In this document: positions 1 through 9,400 of the stretch, piece by piece
Layout: every line of letters begins with the position of its first letter
Numbering within the stretch: the stretch's first letter is position 1
Notes under the pieces: model-generated
Databases searched by the model: none
What the model saw: the letters and a program-made list of their open reading frames with translations, nothing else
Told to the model about the DNA's origin: nothing
NCBI GenBank assembly: GCA_035547155.1
Contig: DASZVJ010000233.1
Location: forward strand, 1-38,864
Source of the DNA: CAZNMF01 sp035547155
GTDB taxonomy: Bacteria; Acidobacteriota; Vicinamibacteria; Vicinamibacterales; SCN-69-37
DNA: 38,864 nt
Reading direction: 5' to 3'
Position numbers and translations under genes: made by a program

Positions 1-1
1 G

Positions 2-1015
2 CTCTGCGACAATCAGTCGATCGTCGAACGGCATCTGGAGTTCCGCGCGCGTGTCGCCTCGGCTCCCGTGAACCGATCGACGCGCGTCCCTCAGCGCGGC
101 TCGAGTACCGTGCTCTTCGGTCGCAGGGCCGATCCGCCACCTTCGAATCGGACGCCGGAAACGGGGACGGGAATCGTGCTCGTGGCCGAAATGGCGTCGC
201 CGAATGACGTCCGCGATGTCATCGAGGATCTCCGCATCCAAACGCAAGCGCCAGTCGCCGTCATCGTCGACGCGCCAGGGTTGTCCGTTGCCGAGCGTGA
301 AGACGTCGAGCGTCGTCTCCGAGACGCCCGGATTGCGGCCGCCTCTGCGAGCCCAGGTGAGGGCGCCGACGCATTCCAGCGCGCGCTCGCGCTCCCCGCA
401 CGTGGCGTCGCCATCCGCGCATCCGGGTGCCGCCTCGAACCGCCATTCATCGAAGTCTGCGCTGCCGTGCTGACGCACCTTCCGGATGTCGCCGTCCTCT
501 CGCATTGGCATCGGGATGGAATCCGGTTCGATGAGGACTGCGTGCCGCAGATTCCAGCGCGGCCCTATCAATGGATCCTCAACGACGTGAGCCCCTGCGC
601 GGTGTTCCGATCGTCGGCGGTCACGGCACTCGGCATCTTGCAGGCGCCATCGGGAGGGCACATCTCGACCGGCGACCTCGCGCTGGCCCTCCTATGCGAC
701 GGCTGGGGAGGCATGACTGTCCCCGCGTTTCTCAGCCGTCGCGCGTATCCGCGCACATTTCAGCAGCGCAGCGTCGAACAAGCGACGAGCACGCAGTGTC
801 GCAGGACGATCGCGGATCGCGGCGTGGCCATCGCGCCCGAGGACGGTCTCGAGATACTCGCCATCGTGCGCGGCACGACGGCCACGCCACTGAACCGCTT
901 GCGCTCGCTCCGGGCGTTGTGGCGACTGCCATTCGCCGACCAGCGTGGAGTTGCCGCGCGGCTTCTTGCCGAGCCACGCGCGATACGCTCCTGGCTCCCC
1001 GTCAGGAAGCGTTGA
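2..1015 (+). CDS. GT2-like glycosyltransferase, C-terminal part (5' end outside window)
   Basis: The frame is open from the left edge (reading LCDNQSIVERHLEFRARVAS before the GTG at 68) to TGA at 1013-1015, so the gene most likely starts upstream. A GTG start at 68 is possible but has no ribosome-binding site. The visible 315 residues have a Rossmann-like alternation (GIVLVAEMASPNDVRDVIEDL, then QAPVAVIVDAP) and a segment where GT2 enzymes carry the donor-binding loop (VAIRASGCRLEPPFIEVCAA), followed by PCAVFRSSAVTALG, which resembles the GT2 acceptor region. No clean DxD motif is seen. It ends 3 bp before a GT4 gene on the same strand, so a role in glycan assembly fits the context. The family call is tentative; it could also be the last domain of a multidomain transferase. 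Confidence 0.5.
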   Translation, partial: LCDNQSIVERHLEFRARVASAPVNRSTRVPQRGSSTVLFGRRADPPPSNRTPETGTGIVLVAEMASPNDVRDVIEDLRIQTQAPVAVIVDAPGLSVAEREDVERRLRDARIAAASASPGEGADAFQRALALPARGVAIRASGCRLEPPFIEVCAAVLTHLPDVAVLSHWHRDGIRFDEDCVPQIPARPYQWILNDVSPCAVFRSSAVTALGILQAPSGGHISTGDLALALLCDGWGGMTVPAFLSRRAYPRTFQQRSVEQATSTQCRRTIADRGVAIAPEDGLEILAIVRGTTATPLNRLRSLRALWRLPFADQRGVAARLLAEPRAIRSWLPVRKR

Positions 1016-1018
1016 GCC

Positions 1019-2083
1019 GTGAGCCGCATCCGTGTTCGCGCGCTCTATACCCGATACGCGCACTTCGGCCCGTACGCCGGGTTTCATCAGGTCTTCAGGC
1101 ATTTGTCGACGCCACATATCGCGGTGGACGCGACGCCGGTTCGCGATGGCACGCTCATCGACGCGGCGCTTCAAGTTGTTTCTCGCGTGCCACGACGCTC
1201 GTGGTACAAGTCAGCGGATCTTGCCGCAGAGCTGACGCTGGCGTTTGGAGCGCTCACCAATCGGTTCGACATCGTGCACTACCTGGATGGCGAGCACTCT
1301 CTCGGCTTCTTTCCGCGATTCGCCAGAGCCCGGCGATCGGCCGCCCGCATCATCGGCACGTTTCACCAGCCTCCCGAGATGCTGCAGGGACTCGTCAGTC
1401 GAGACGCGGTCGCCGCGCTCGATCTCGTCATGGTGATGTCCCCGACGCAGGAAGCGTTCTTCCGGAACTGGCTGCCACCGGAACGCGTTCGCACGTTCCT
1501 GCACGGCGTCGAGACGGATTTCTTCAGGCCGGCGGCCGCGGCATCTCCCCGGTCGACGTTTCGCTGCGTGACGGTCGGTCATTGGCTGAGAGACTGGCCG
1601 GCGATCGGTGCCGTGATGGACAGACTGCGTGCAGACACGACGATGGAGTTTCACGTCGTGACGAATCGAGAGACGGGATTGGAAGGGCGTGACAGGATCG
1701 TGATGCATCGCCGCGTCTCGGACGAGGAGTTGCTGCGGTTGTACCAGACCAGCGATCTCCTCCTGCTGCCGCTGACGAGCGCGACCGCCAACAACAGCCT
1801 TCTCGAAGGCCTGGCGTGTGGCCTGCCTATCGTGTCGACGGATACGCCGGCGGTTCGTGCGTACGTCGGCGAGGGGACTGCCGCGCTCGTCGCCGGCAAT
1901 CGCCCGGACGCGCTCGCCGATGCGATTGTGGCCATCCGGGAGGATGGCGATCGACGCGCCGAGATGGGCCGAGCGGCGCGCGCACGTGCGGAAACGTTGT
2001 CCTGGCCGAAACGGACAGCGGCTCTCGTCGAGATCTACGAGGAGCTCGCGCTCCGAGAGCAGACCAGCTCAGCGGCCAGCTAG
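1019..2083 (+). CDS. GT4-family glycosyltransferase
   Basis: This 354-aa protein starts at GTG 1019, three bases after the preceding stop. It has the two-lobed GT-B layout. The N-terminal lobe contains FDIVHYLDGEHSLGFFPRF and then IIGTFHQPPEML; the C-terminal lobe contains LYQTSDLLLLPLTSATANNS and EGLACGLPIVSTDTPAVRAY, the usual nucleotide-sugar binding region of GT4 enzymes with the conserved Glu at about residue 263. No signal peptide or membrane segment is seen, so it is expected to be cytosolic and to add a sugar to a lipid-linked or nascent glycan. It is followed 50 bp later by an ABC exporter, which suggests an exopolysaccharide or lipid-linked oligosaccharide pathway. The sugar specificity cannot be read from the sequence. 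Confidence 0.85.
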   Translation: MSRIRVRALYTRYAHFGPYAGFHQVFRHLSTPHIAVDATPVRDGTLIDAALQVVSRVPRRSWYKSADLAAELTLAFGALTNRFDIVHYLDGEHSLGFFPRFARARRSAARIIGTFHQPPEMLQGLVSRDAVAALDLVMVMSPTQEAFFRNWLPPERVRTFLHGVETDFFRPAAAASPRSTFRCVTVGHWLRDWPAIGAVMDRLRADTTMEFHVVTNRETGLEGRDRIVMHRRVSDEELLRLYQTSDLLLLPLTSATANNSLLEGLACGLPIVSTDTPAVRAYVGEGTAALVAGNRPDALADAIVAIREDGDRRAEMGRAARARAETLSWPKRTAALVEIYEELALREQTSSAAS

Positions 2084-2094
2084 GCTTAGGATGC

Positions 2095-2110
2095 GACTCG
2101 AGATCGAGTC
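2095..2110. repeat. Small inverted repeat upstream of the ABC exporter gene
   Basis: GACTCG at 2095-2100 pairs with CGAGTC at 2105-2110 around a 4-base loop, in the 44-bp gap between the GT4 stop and the ABC exporter start. It lies just before the GAGGAG ribosome-binding site at 2119-2124. It could be an mRNA hairpin affecting translation of the exporter, or chance. There is no T-tract, so it is not a convincing terminator. Confidence 0.35.
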
Positions 2111-2133
2111 ACGCCAACGAGGAGCATTTGTAC

Positions 2134-3936
2134 GTGACGTCCGGCATACTTTCCAAGGTCGTCAGCCTTCTCGCGCGGGAGGAACGGTGGAAGATTGCCG
2201 TGCTGCTCGCCGCGATGCTCGCGACCAGCGTCCTCCAGGTCGTCAGCATTGCCTCGGTCATGCCGTTCGTCGGCCTGGTGGCCAATCCGGATTTCATCCA
2301 GCAGAACCGCTGGATGCACCGGGTCTACGACGCGCTGCAGTTTCACAGCAGCCAATCCTTTCTCTTGGCGACAGGCGTCGTGGTGGTCTCGCTCTTCGCG
2401 CTGGGCAACGCCCTGACCGCACTGACCGCCTGGTTCAGCTACCGCTTCGTCTGGTTCAACCATCAGAAAATCGCTGAGCGTCTGCTCGAAGAGTATTTGC
2501 GAAAGCCCTATAGCTTCTTCCTCGGACGTCACGGCGCACGTTTGAGCAAGACCCTGCTCAGCGAGGTCAGAACTGTCGTCACCGGCGTCATGATTCCGTG
2601 CCTCGACGTTGCGGCCAAGGGCGTATCGACGATCCTGGTTGTCGGCCTGCTCGTGATCGCCGACCCGAAGATTGCGCTTCTCGTGTCCGTGGGCATGGGA
2701 GCCGCGTATGGCGTCATTTTCGCGACCCTCCGCCGCCGGCAGACACGACTCGGGGAGCGCCACGTCGCCGCCAGCACGCTGAGCTACCGCATCGCCACCG
2801 AGACGCTCGGCGCCATCAAAGAAGTGAAGGTCCTTGGGCGGGAAGCGGCGTTCGTCGCGCGTTTCCGCACGGCGTCGATCGAGCTGGCCGCGGTCAACGC
2901 GTCGAGCGCGATTGCCGGACAGCTCCCGTCGTATGCCCTCGAGACCCTCGCCGTCGGCGGCATGCTCACGCTATTGCTGTACCTCGTGCACGCGCGTCAG
3001 TCGCTCGATCAGGTGTTGCCGATCGCCGCCGTGTACGCGGTGGCGGGCAATCGGCTGATGCCGGCGTTCCAGCAGATCTTCGCGGCGATGACGATGATCC
3101 GGTTCAACGCCGCCGCGCTCGACGAGCTGCATGCCGACATGCCGAGCCGGCCCGACGAGCCAGTCCGGCCGTTCGCGTCGATGCTGGTGACGCCGTCCCG
3201 CGGGACGGGGAGCGAGATTCGATTCCGCAACGTGTCCTTTGCCTATGGCACCAATCGCCGTCCGGCGTTGAAGCATATCGATCTCGTGATTCCGCGAAAC
3301 GCGACCGTCGGGCTGGTCGGGGCGACGGGATCCGGAAAGACCACGCTCGTGGATCTCGTGCTCGGGCTCTTCAGTCCGATCGAAGGGGAGATCCTGATCG
3401 ACGGCCGGCGCCTGGACGAGACGTCCATCGCGGAATGGCGATCGCGGATCGGTTATGTGCCGCAGTCGATTTTTCTGTCCGACGACAGCATCGCCAAGAA
3501 CATTGCGTTCGGGTTCGCCGATCGCGATATCGATCGGGCCGCCGTGGAACGCGCGGCCAGAGCCGCGCATCTCCATCCGTTCGTGGCCCAACTCTCCGAG
3601 GGGTACGACACGATGGTCGGCGAGCGCGGCGTCCGGCTGAGCGGAGGCGAGCGCCAGCGCATCGGGATTGCGCGAGCGCTGTATCACAACCCCGACGTGC
3701 TCGTCATGGACGAGGCGACGAGCGCGCTCGACACGGTCACCGAAGATGCCGTGATGGGCGCGACGAAGGATTTGGCGCCCAACCGAACCATTATTCTGAT
3801 CGCCCACCGGCTATCAACGGTCAAACAGTGTGACGTCCTCTTTCTGCTCGAGGCCGGACAACTCGCGGCTCGGGGGACATACGACGAGTTGTGCGCGACG
3901 AGCGCGTCCTTTCGGGCGATGGCTGGCCTGGCCTGA
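2134..3936 (+). CDS. ABC exporter, fused membrane and ATPase domains (MsbA/PglK-type)
   Basis: The start is placed at GTG 2134, nine bases after GAGGAG; a TTG at 2128 is the alternative, and the open frame further upstream overlaps the GT4 gene and is not coding. The 600-aa product has an N-terminal membrane domain with about six hydrophobic segments in residues 1-340. An ATPase domain follows: Walker A GATGSGKTT with Lys402, signature LSGGERQ near residue 503, Walker B VLVMDEATSALD with catalytic Glu527, and H-loop His558. All key ATPase residues are present. This half-transporter would work as a homodimer in the inner membrane. Neighbouring glycosyltransferases favour flipping of a lipid-linked glycan, as PglK does. 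Export of the nearby NRPS-PKS product is also possible. Confidence 0.88.
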   Translation: MTSGILSKVVSLLAREERWKIAVLLAAMLATSVLQVVSIASVMPFVGLVANPDFIQQNRWMHRVYDALQFHSSQSFLLATGVVVVSLFALGNALTALTAWFSYRFVWFNHQKIAERLLEEYLRKPYSFFLGRHGARLSKTLLSEVRTVVTGVMIPCLDVAAKGVSTILVVGLLVIADPKIALLVSVGMGAAYGVIFATLRRRQTRLGERHVAASTLSYRIATETLGAIKEVKVLGREAAFVARFRTASIELAAVNASSAIAGQLPSYALETLAVGGMLTLLLYLVHARQSLDQVLPIAAVYAVAGNRLMPAFQQIFAAMTMIRFNAAALDELHADMPSRPDEPVRPFASMLVTPSRGTGSEIRFRNVSFAYGTNRRPALKHIDLVIPRNATVGLVGATGSGKTTLVDLVLGLFSPIEGEILIDGRRLDETSIAEWRSRIGYVPQSIFLSDDSIAKNIAFGFADRDIDRAAVERAARAAHLHPFVAQLSEGYDTMVGERGVRLSGGERQRIGIARALYHNPDVLVMDEATSALDTVTEDAVMGATKDLAPNRTIILIAHRLSTVKQCDVLFLLEAGQLAARGTYDELCATSASFRAMAGLA

Positions 3937-3944
3937 GTCCGATC

Positions 3945-5642
3945 ATGAAGAAGTGGTTGCTGCATAAACCTCAGCATACGAGTGCTATCGCTCCTCGATC
4001 CACGCCGTGGCTGGCGAATCGATGGCTCATGGCCATCATGCTTCTGCTCGCGGCCGTCGGCATTCAGCTCCTGGCGGGTGCGTTTCACAGCGAGCGCGGT
4101 TTGTATTCCGACGAGGCCGCCCATTTCATGAACGGGCTGCTGATCCGCGACTACGTTCGAGAGGCCCTGGGCACGAGCCCGCTCGCATTTGCTCGTGAGT
4201 ACTACCAGGCGTATCCGAAGATCGCGCCGCTCATGTGGCCGCCGTTGTTCCACGCCGTGCTTGGCCTCGCGCTGTTGCCAGGCTGGCCGCCGATGACCGT
4301 CGCCATCCTGCTGCTGGGCGGCTGCATGGCGTGGATTGCCTGGCGTCTCTATTTCGTGGCCCTCGAGTCCACCTCGACACCGGCCGCGGTCGGCGTGACG
4401 GCGCTGTTTCTCGTGACACCGGCCGTGGTGCGCCTCGGCAGTTCCGTGATGGTCGACATCGTCATCGCCGCATTCGCCATGGAAGCGGCGTGGTGGCTGG
4501 GACGATATTTCGAGACGACCAAGGTCCGGCACGCCGCGCTCTTTGGAGTGATGACAGCCTGTGCGTGTCTGGTGAAGGGCAACGGCATCTCGGTGGTGCT
4601 CGCGCCGGGCGTCCTGTTGATCATCACTGGCCGATGGGACATCCTGCGTCGCAGCGGCCTGTACCTCGCCGCCGCGATTGTCGTCGTGTTCGCCGTCCCG
4701 TTTCTGGCGCTCGCGTATCGGCTCGACGGTGCCTTGGGCGATTTCGGTCCGTTGACATGGCCACTGGTCTTGGAGCGACTGCGCTTCTACAGCAGCCAGA
4801 TTTGGATGCAGTTGGGCACGTGGCCACTCGTGCTGGCGGCCATCGGCAGTCTCGTCGTCCTGAGCCGTCCGTCATGGCTCAGTCTTCGCGCATATCTTCA
4901 GACCGCGTCGCTCCTGGCCGTCGTGCTCGGCACGTTCGCGTTTCACGTGCTCAGTCCACATCTGCTTTCGGACGAGCGCTACATCACGCTGGCGTTGGCG
5001 CCGATGCTCGGGTTGACCGCGCAGGGCGTGATGACGGCGTGCCGTCCCGTGCCGTCTCCGGTCGTGCGCCGGACGGCACAGCTCTCGTTGTTCCTGCTCA
5101 TGGCCACGCTGCATGTACGGCATTCGTTGCCGGCCGCTCAACGGCCGCTCGGGTACCGTGCCGTCGCTTCGGTGCTGGCCGATCAGCCGTTGGAGGGACG
5201 ACGGCTGTTGATCGTCAGTGACGAGCAGGGTGAAGGCGCCTGCGTCGCCGAGATTGCGGTTTTGAATCGCCATCCACGGCCCATGGTGATTCGCGGTTCG
5301 AAATTGCTGGCGTCGGACGATTGGATGGGCCGGAATGTCGTCGTGCACTATTCGTCGCCGGAGGCGATCTTGGCGGATCTCGAGGCCATGCACGTCGAGT
5401 TCATCGTGCTGGACGAGGCGTCAGAGGCCAGAGCCTTGCCGTACTGGGGACTCGTCGACGCCGTGGCGTCACGATTTCCGGATCGCGTGGTGCGCGTGTT
5501 CAGCCGCGCCGTCGATGAGCGGCGCGGACCGATCAGGCCACTGTCGGTCTACAGACTGACGACGCTCGCTGAAGGCGCGCCGAAACCTGTGCCGGCGAGC
5601 GTCCCCACACTGGCGATTCAACTGGGCACGCTGGGCCGTTAG
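3945..5642 (+). CDS. GT39/ArnT-like membrane glycosyltransferase (GT-C)
   Basis: The 565-aa protein is taken from ATG 3945 (MKKWLLHKPQ), 8 bp after the exporter stop; a longer frame from 3891 overlaps the exporter and was not chosen. After a first membrane segment (LMAIMLLLAAVGIQLLAGAF) comes YSDEAAHF with Asp56-Glu57. This is the periplasmic acidic motif typical of GT39/PMT and ArnT enzymes, which use polyprenyl-phosphate sugars as donors. About ten further hydrophobic segments follow to about residue 420, then a soluble C-terminal domain. It probably transfers a sugar outside the inner membrane, onto a protein, lipid or glycan. The acceptor is unknown. Its place between an ABC flippase and a thioesterase makes a glycan pathway most likely. 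Confidence 0.78.
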   Translation: MKKWLLHKPQHTSAIAPRSTPWLANRWLMAIMLLLAAVGIQLLAGAFHSERGLYSDEAAHFMNGLLIRDYVREALGTSPLAFAREYYQAYPKIAPLMWPPLFHAVLGLALLPGWPPMTVAILLLGGCMAWIAWRLYFVALESTSTPAAVGVTALFLVTPAVVRLGSSVMVDIVIAAFAMEAAWWLGRYFETTKVRHAALFGVMTACACLVKGNGISVVLAPGVLLIITGRWDILRRSGLYLAAAIVVVFAVPFLALAYRLDGALGDFGPLTWPLVLERLRFYSSQIWMQLGTWPLVLAAIGSLVVLSRPSWLSLRAYLQTASLLAVVLGTFAFHVLSPHLLSDERYITLALAPMLGLTAQGVMTACRPVPSPVVRRTAQLSLFLLMATLHVRHSLPAAQRPLGYRAVASVLADQPLEGRRLLIVSDEQGEGACVAEIAVLNRHPRPMVIRGSKLLASDDWMGRNVVVHYSSPEAILADLEAMHVEFIVLDEASEARALPYWGLVDAVASRFPDRVVRVFSRAVDERRGPIRPLSVYRLTTLAEGAPKPVPASVPTLAIQLGTLGR

Positions 5643-5649
5643 CCAGACG

Positions 5650-6423
5650 ATGAAAGATCTTGTGTGGGACTCGTCGGAATGGCTCGTGCGGTCGCTGTCG
5701 CGGCTGCCGGCGGAGCTCAGGCTCGTGTGCTTCCCCAATGCCGGTGCGGGCATGCTCATGTTTCGTGGATGGCCAGACGCGTTGCCGTGGGCCGAAGTCG
5801 CCTTCGCGCATCTGCCCGGCCGCGATGGTCGCCGCGACGATCCCATCCCCTCGTCGATCCAGGCCGTCGCCGATCCGCTGGCGCACGCATTGCTCGGACT
5901 GCCGCCGCTGCCGACGGTGCTCTTTGGCCACAGCATGGGCGCGCTGATCGCGTTCGAGACCGCCCGCCGGCTCCAGACCGCCGGACGCGCGCCGGCCGGG
6001 CTCATCGTCTCCGCCCGTCGCGCCCCGTCGACGGACGAACGGCTTCCGCCGCTGGCGCAACTGCCGATCGAGGCGTTCGGCCGTGCCGCTCAAGAGCGTT
6101 ATGGCGGCATTTCCGATCAGGTGTTGGACGATCCGGAGCTCGCGGGATGGGTGCTACCCGTACTACGGTCGGATTTATCGCTCGTCGAGACCTACCGCTA
6201 TCAGCCGATGGCACCGCTCGAGTCACCGATATTGGTGTACGCCGGCGAAGACGATCCTCACACGTTGCCCGACGAGCTCGACGCGTGGCGCAACGAAACG
6301 CGCGGCGTCACGATCGTGCGGACGTTTCCAGGCGGCCACTTCTATCTCGACACCGCGCGCGACGTCGTGCTGTCCACGCTGATCGCCGACGCGCGGGGAT
6401 GGCTCGCCGCGTCTCGCGCGTAG
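5650..6423 (+). CDS. Type II (editing) thioesterase
   Basis: This 257-aa alpha/beta hydrolase matches the stand-alone thioesterases that accompany NRPS and PKS systems (GrsT/RifR type). It has the opening segment LRLVCFPNAGAGMLMFRGW, the nucleophile motif GHSMG with Ser95, and GGHFYLD with His230; the acidic residue probably lies in AGEDDP. Such enzymes hydrolyse stalled or wrong acyl groups from carrier proteins in the cytosol. It starts 7 bp after the GT39 gene, so it is co-transcribed with the glycan genes, yet it faces the PKS gene with only 14 bp between the two stops. It is therefore the likely partner of the NRPS-PKS although it lies on the opposite strand. Confidence 0.88.
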   Translation: MKDLVWDSSEWLVRSLSRLPAELRLVCFPNAGAGMLMFRGWPDALPWAEVAFAHLPGRDGRRDDPIPSSIQAVADPLAHALLGLPPLPTVLFGHSMGALIAFETARRLQTAGRAPAGLIVSARRAPSTDERLPPLAQLPIEAFGRAAQERYGGISDQVLDDPELAGWVLPVLRSDLSLVETYRYQPMAPLESPILVYAGEDDPHTLPDELDAWRNETRGVTIVRTFPGGHFYLDTARDVVLSTLIADARGWLAASRA

Positions 6424-6457
6424 CGCGCGGCTCGCGTTTACCGCGGCTGCCGCGCGC
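6423..6457. terminator. GC-rich inverted repeat between convergent gene ends
   Basis: GCGCGCGGC at 6423-6431 and GCCGCGCGC at 6449-6457 form a perfect 9-bp stem with a 17-base loop. The repeat spans the last base of the thioesterase stop and the last codons of the PKS. It could act as a bidirectional stop for the two converging transcripts. There is no T-tract on either side, so intrinsic termination is uncertain. Confidence 0.35.
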
Positions 6458-9400
6458 GCGTCAGTCGGGCACGCAGATCGGCGGCGAGCGCGTTCACGTG
6501 CGGCGGCTGGATGAGACTGATGTGCGTGCCGGTCACTCGCACGACCTCGACGTCGGCCGCCAGGCGACGCCAGATCTTGTCGATCTCGAACAGGTGATAC
6601 AACGGCTCGGTGCGTGCCTGATACACCAGCACCCGTCCGTCGTACGGCTTCGGACGGTACTTCGGCAAGATCGCGAACAGCCGCTGCATGAACGCGCGCT
6701 CCTGCGGCGACCAGTGCGTGAGATCGATGAACCCTTCGAGTTGTGCGTCACGCGTCGCCTGGTTGCGACGGAAGGGCGCGGTGCTGGTGTGTGCGATCGC
6801 CACGGCCTTGCTGCGTACGCGCCGCGCGAATTCCGCAGCGGAGAAGTTCGTCAGCAGATCGTCGGTGATCCAATGCGGCACGTTCTGCAGCAGCTTGGCG
6901 GCGTAGCGCGGATCCCACGGGCGCGTCTCGGCGCCGCTGTTGAACGGCGCGCCGTCCAGCAGGACCAGGAGCGCCACGTGCCGGCCCGTGGCCTTCAACT
7001 GCTGCGCCATCTCCAGGGCGATGGTCGAGCCCGCGGACCAGCCGCCGACGTAGTACGGACCCTCCGGCTGCGCGGCGATCAGCTCGCGGACGTACCGCGC
7101 CGCGAGCGACTCGATCGACGCGGCGAGTGTCTCCACGTCCTCGTTGAGCGGCACCTGCAAACCAACGAACCGTTGCGCCGGACCGAGCGCTCGCGCCAGG
7201 CTCAGGAAGCTCACCACCTCGCCGCCGAGGGAATGCACGCAGTAGAACGCCGGTCCGTCCGCTTCCGTCAGCGGCACGAGGATCGGCGATACCAGGCGCT
7301 CCGGCGTGGCGGCGTCGTCGCCGCGCACGAGCGCCGCGAGCGAATCGACGGTATTGGCCTGGAAGAGCGCCTGCAGCGGGATGGTCTTGTGGAATGTCTT
7401 CTCGATGCGCGTGAGCAGGCGGACCGCCAGCAGGGAGTGACCACCCATCTCGAAGAAGCTGGCCGATCGATCGACCGTCTCCACGCCGAGCAGATCCGAC
7501 CACATCTGCGCCAGCCGCGCCTCGACATCATTTCCGTTTCCAGGACCTGACGATGCCGTTCGTCCAGCCTGTGTCGCTGCGGCGGCCGGACGCAGGTGTG
7601 CCTCAGCGGCCGGCGTCGTCGTGCGCGCGGCTTCGGCGCGCGCCTGCGCCTCCACACGCGCGCGCCACGCATCCAGATCTCCCGTCGAGACGAGGACGTG
7701 CGCACCGGCACCGGAGGCGATCACCCGCTCCAGCGCGTCGAGGCCTTCGGTGACGCGAATGCCGTTCTGCAGCATGTCATTGGCGAGCGATCCCGCTGAC
7801 GATTGCGGCGTCATCGTCGCCGTCGCGTGGTGTCGCGCCGCGCTGCCGGCGAGCCCCGCCGCATCGACGCGCTTCATGCAGAAGCCGCTGATGTCGGCGA
7901 CGACCTCGCCGCGTGTGTCGGCGATCGTCACGTCGAACACGGCGAGGCCGTTGCCAGTGCCCTCCGCCAGCCGGACGTGACTCACGAGGGTCGCCGGCAG
8001 CGTGTCGAACAGACGCAACCGGCTGTACGAGAACGGCACGTAGAAGTCCGTCGCCTGATCGAATGCCGGAATCAAATGCTGCGCCGCACCCGTGGCCATG
8101 TCGAGCAACGCCGGATGGAGGCGGAAGGACGGAACATCCGCCGCGAACGCGTCCGGCAGACGCAGCCGAATCATCGCGTCCTTCACACCGAGTCCGATGT
8201 GATCGATGTTGGCCCAGCGCGGGCCGAACGTCATGAACGGCTGGTCCAGCCGGCGTCCTGGCGTCGCGAGCGGCGTCGAGCAGCGCGCGTCGATGGCAGC
8301 GACGTCGATCCGCGGCGGGCGGGCGTCATCCACGTAGCGCACGTGACCAGACGCGTGCGTGCCGTCCGAGGAGCTGACGCGAACGTCGAATCCTGGCGCG
8401 TCTGGCGTGAGGCCGATGGCGATCGCTTTCGTCTCGCCGGCCTTCACGATGAGCGGCGCCTCGAAGAAGACGTTGCGGATGTCGATCGCGCGTGACTGCG
8501 GCCGTTCGGCGAGCGCGGCCTGCATCAGCTCGAGATAACCGGTGCCCGGGAGCACGGCGTCACCGTCGCGCGTGACGTGCTCGCCGATCATCCACTGCCG
8601 ATCGCGCGCGAGCGTCGTCGTGAACGTCGCGTCGCCGGCGGTGCCACGGCGGACGTGCTCCAGCCAGGGATGCGTAGGGCGCGCGTCCGACGCGGGCGTT
8701 CGGCCGAGCGCGGCCGTCGCGGCCAGGCCGACGTCCTGCCACGGACCCCAGCCGATCGAAAGGAATGGCGCGCCGCCTTCTGATGCCTTTTTTTGTGCGA
8801 ATGCGTCGAGGAACGCATTCGCGGCCGTGTAGTCCACCTGGCCCTGGAGCCCGAGCACCGAGCTGACCGACGAGAACAGAGCGACGAATCCCACGTGGCG
8901 ATCGCGCAGCGCGTCGTCGAGCACGAGCGTGCCGTGGACCTTCGGTCGCAGGACGGCGGCCGCCGCCTCGTGCGTCTTGACTTGCAGCGGCCCGTCGTCG
9001 AGCGTGCCGGCCGTGTGGAAGACGCCGTCGATGGCGCCGAACGCGTCTGTGACACGCGCGATCACGCGGCGCATCTGATCGGCGTCCGCGACGTCCGCCG
9101 TCTCGGCCATGACGTCGGCGCCAGCGGCTTCGCACGCCAGCACGCCGCGCAACCGCCGCGCGAGCCCATCGTCGGAACCGTGCTCGGCGAGATAGCGGTC
9201 CCAATCGCGCCGCGGCGGCAACGGCGTGCGGCCGACGAGCACGAGGCGCGCCTGCGCGCTCGTCGCGAGATGGCCGGCGAGCGCGAGGCCGAGGCCGCCG
9301 GTGCCGCCCGTGATCAGGTAGACGCCACGCGGGCGGATCGCCGGCGTCGGCGGACGATCGAGACGCCGGCGATCGAAGCGCGGCACCCAACGCGTGTGAC

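Noticed and set aside
1816..2133. N-terminal extension of the ABC exporter frame
   Set aside because: It overlaps the GT4 coding sequence and gives no membrane or signal sequence; GTG 2134 with GAGGAG fits the family length.
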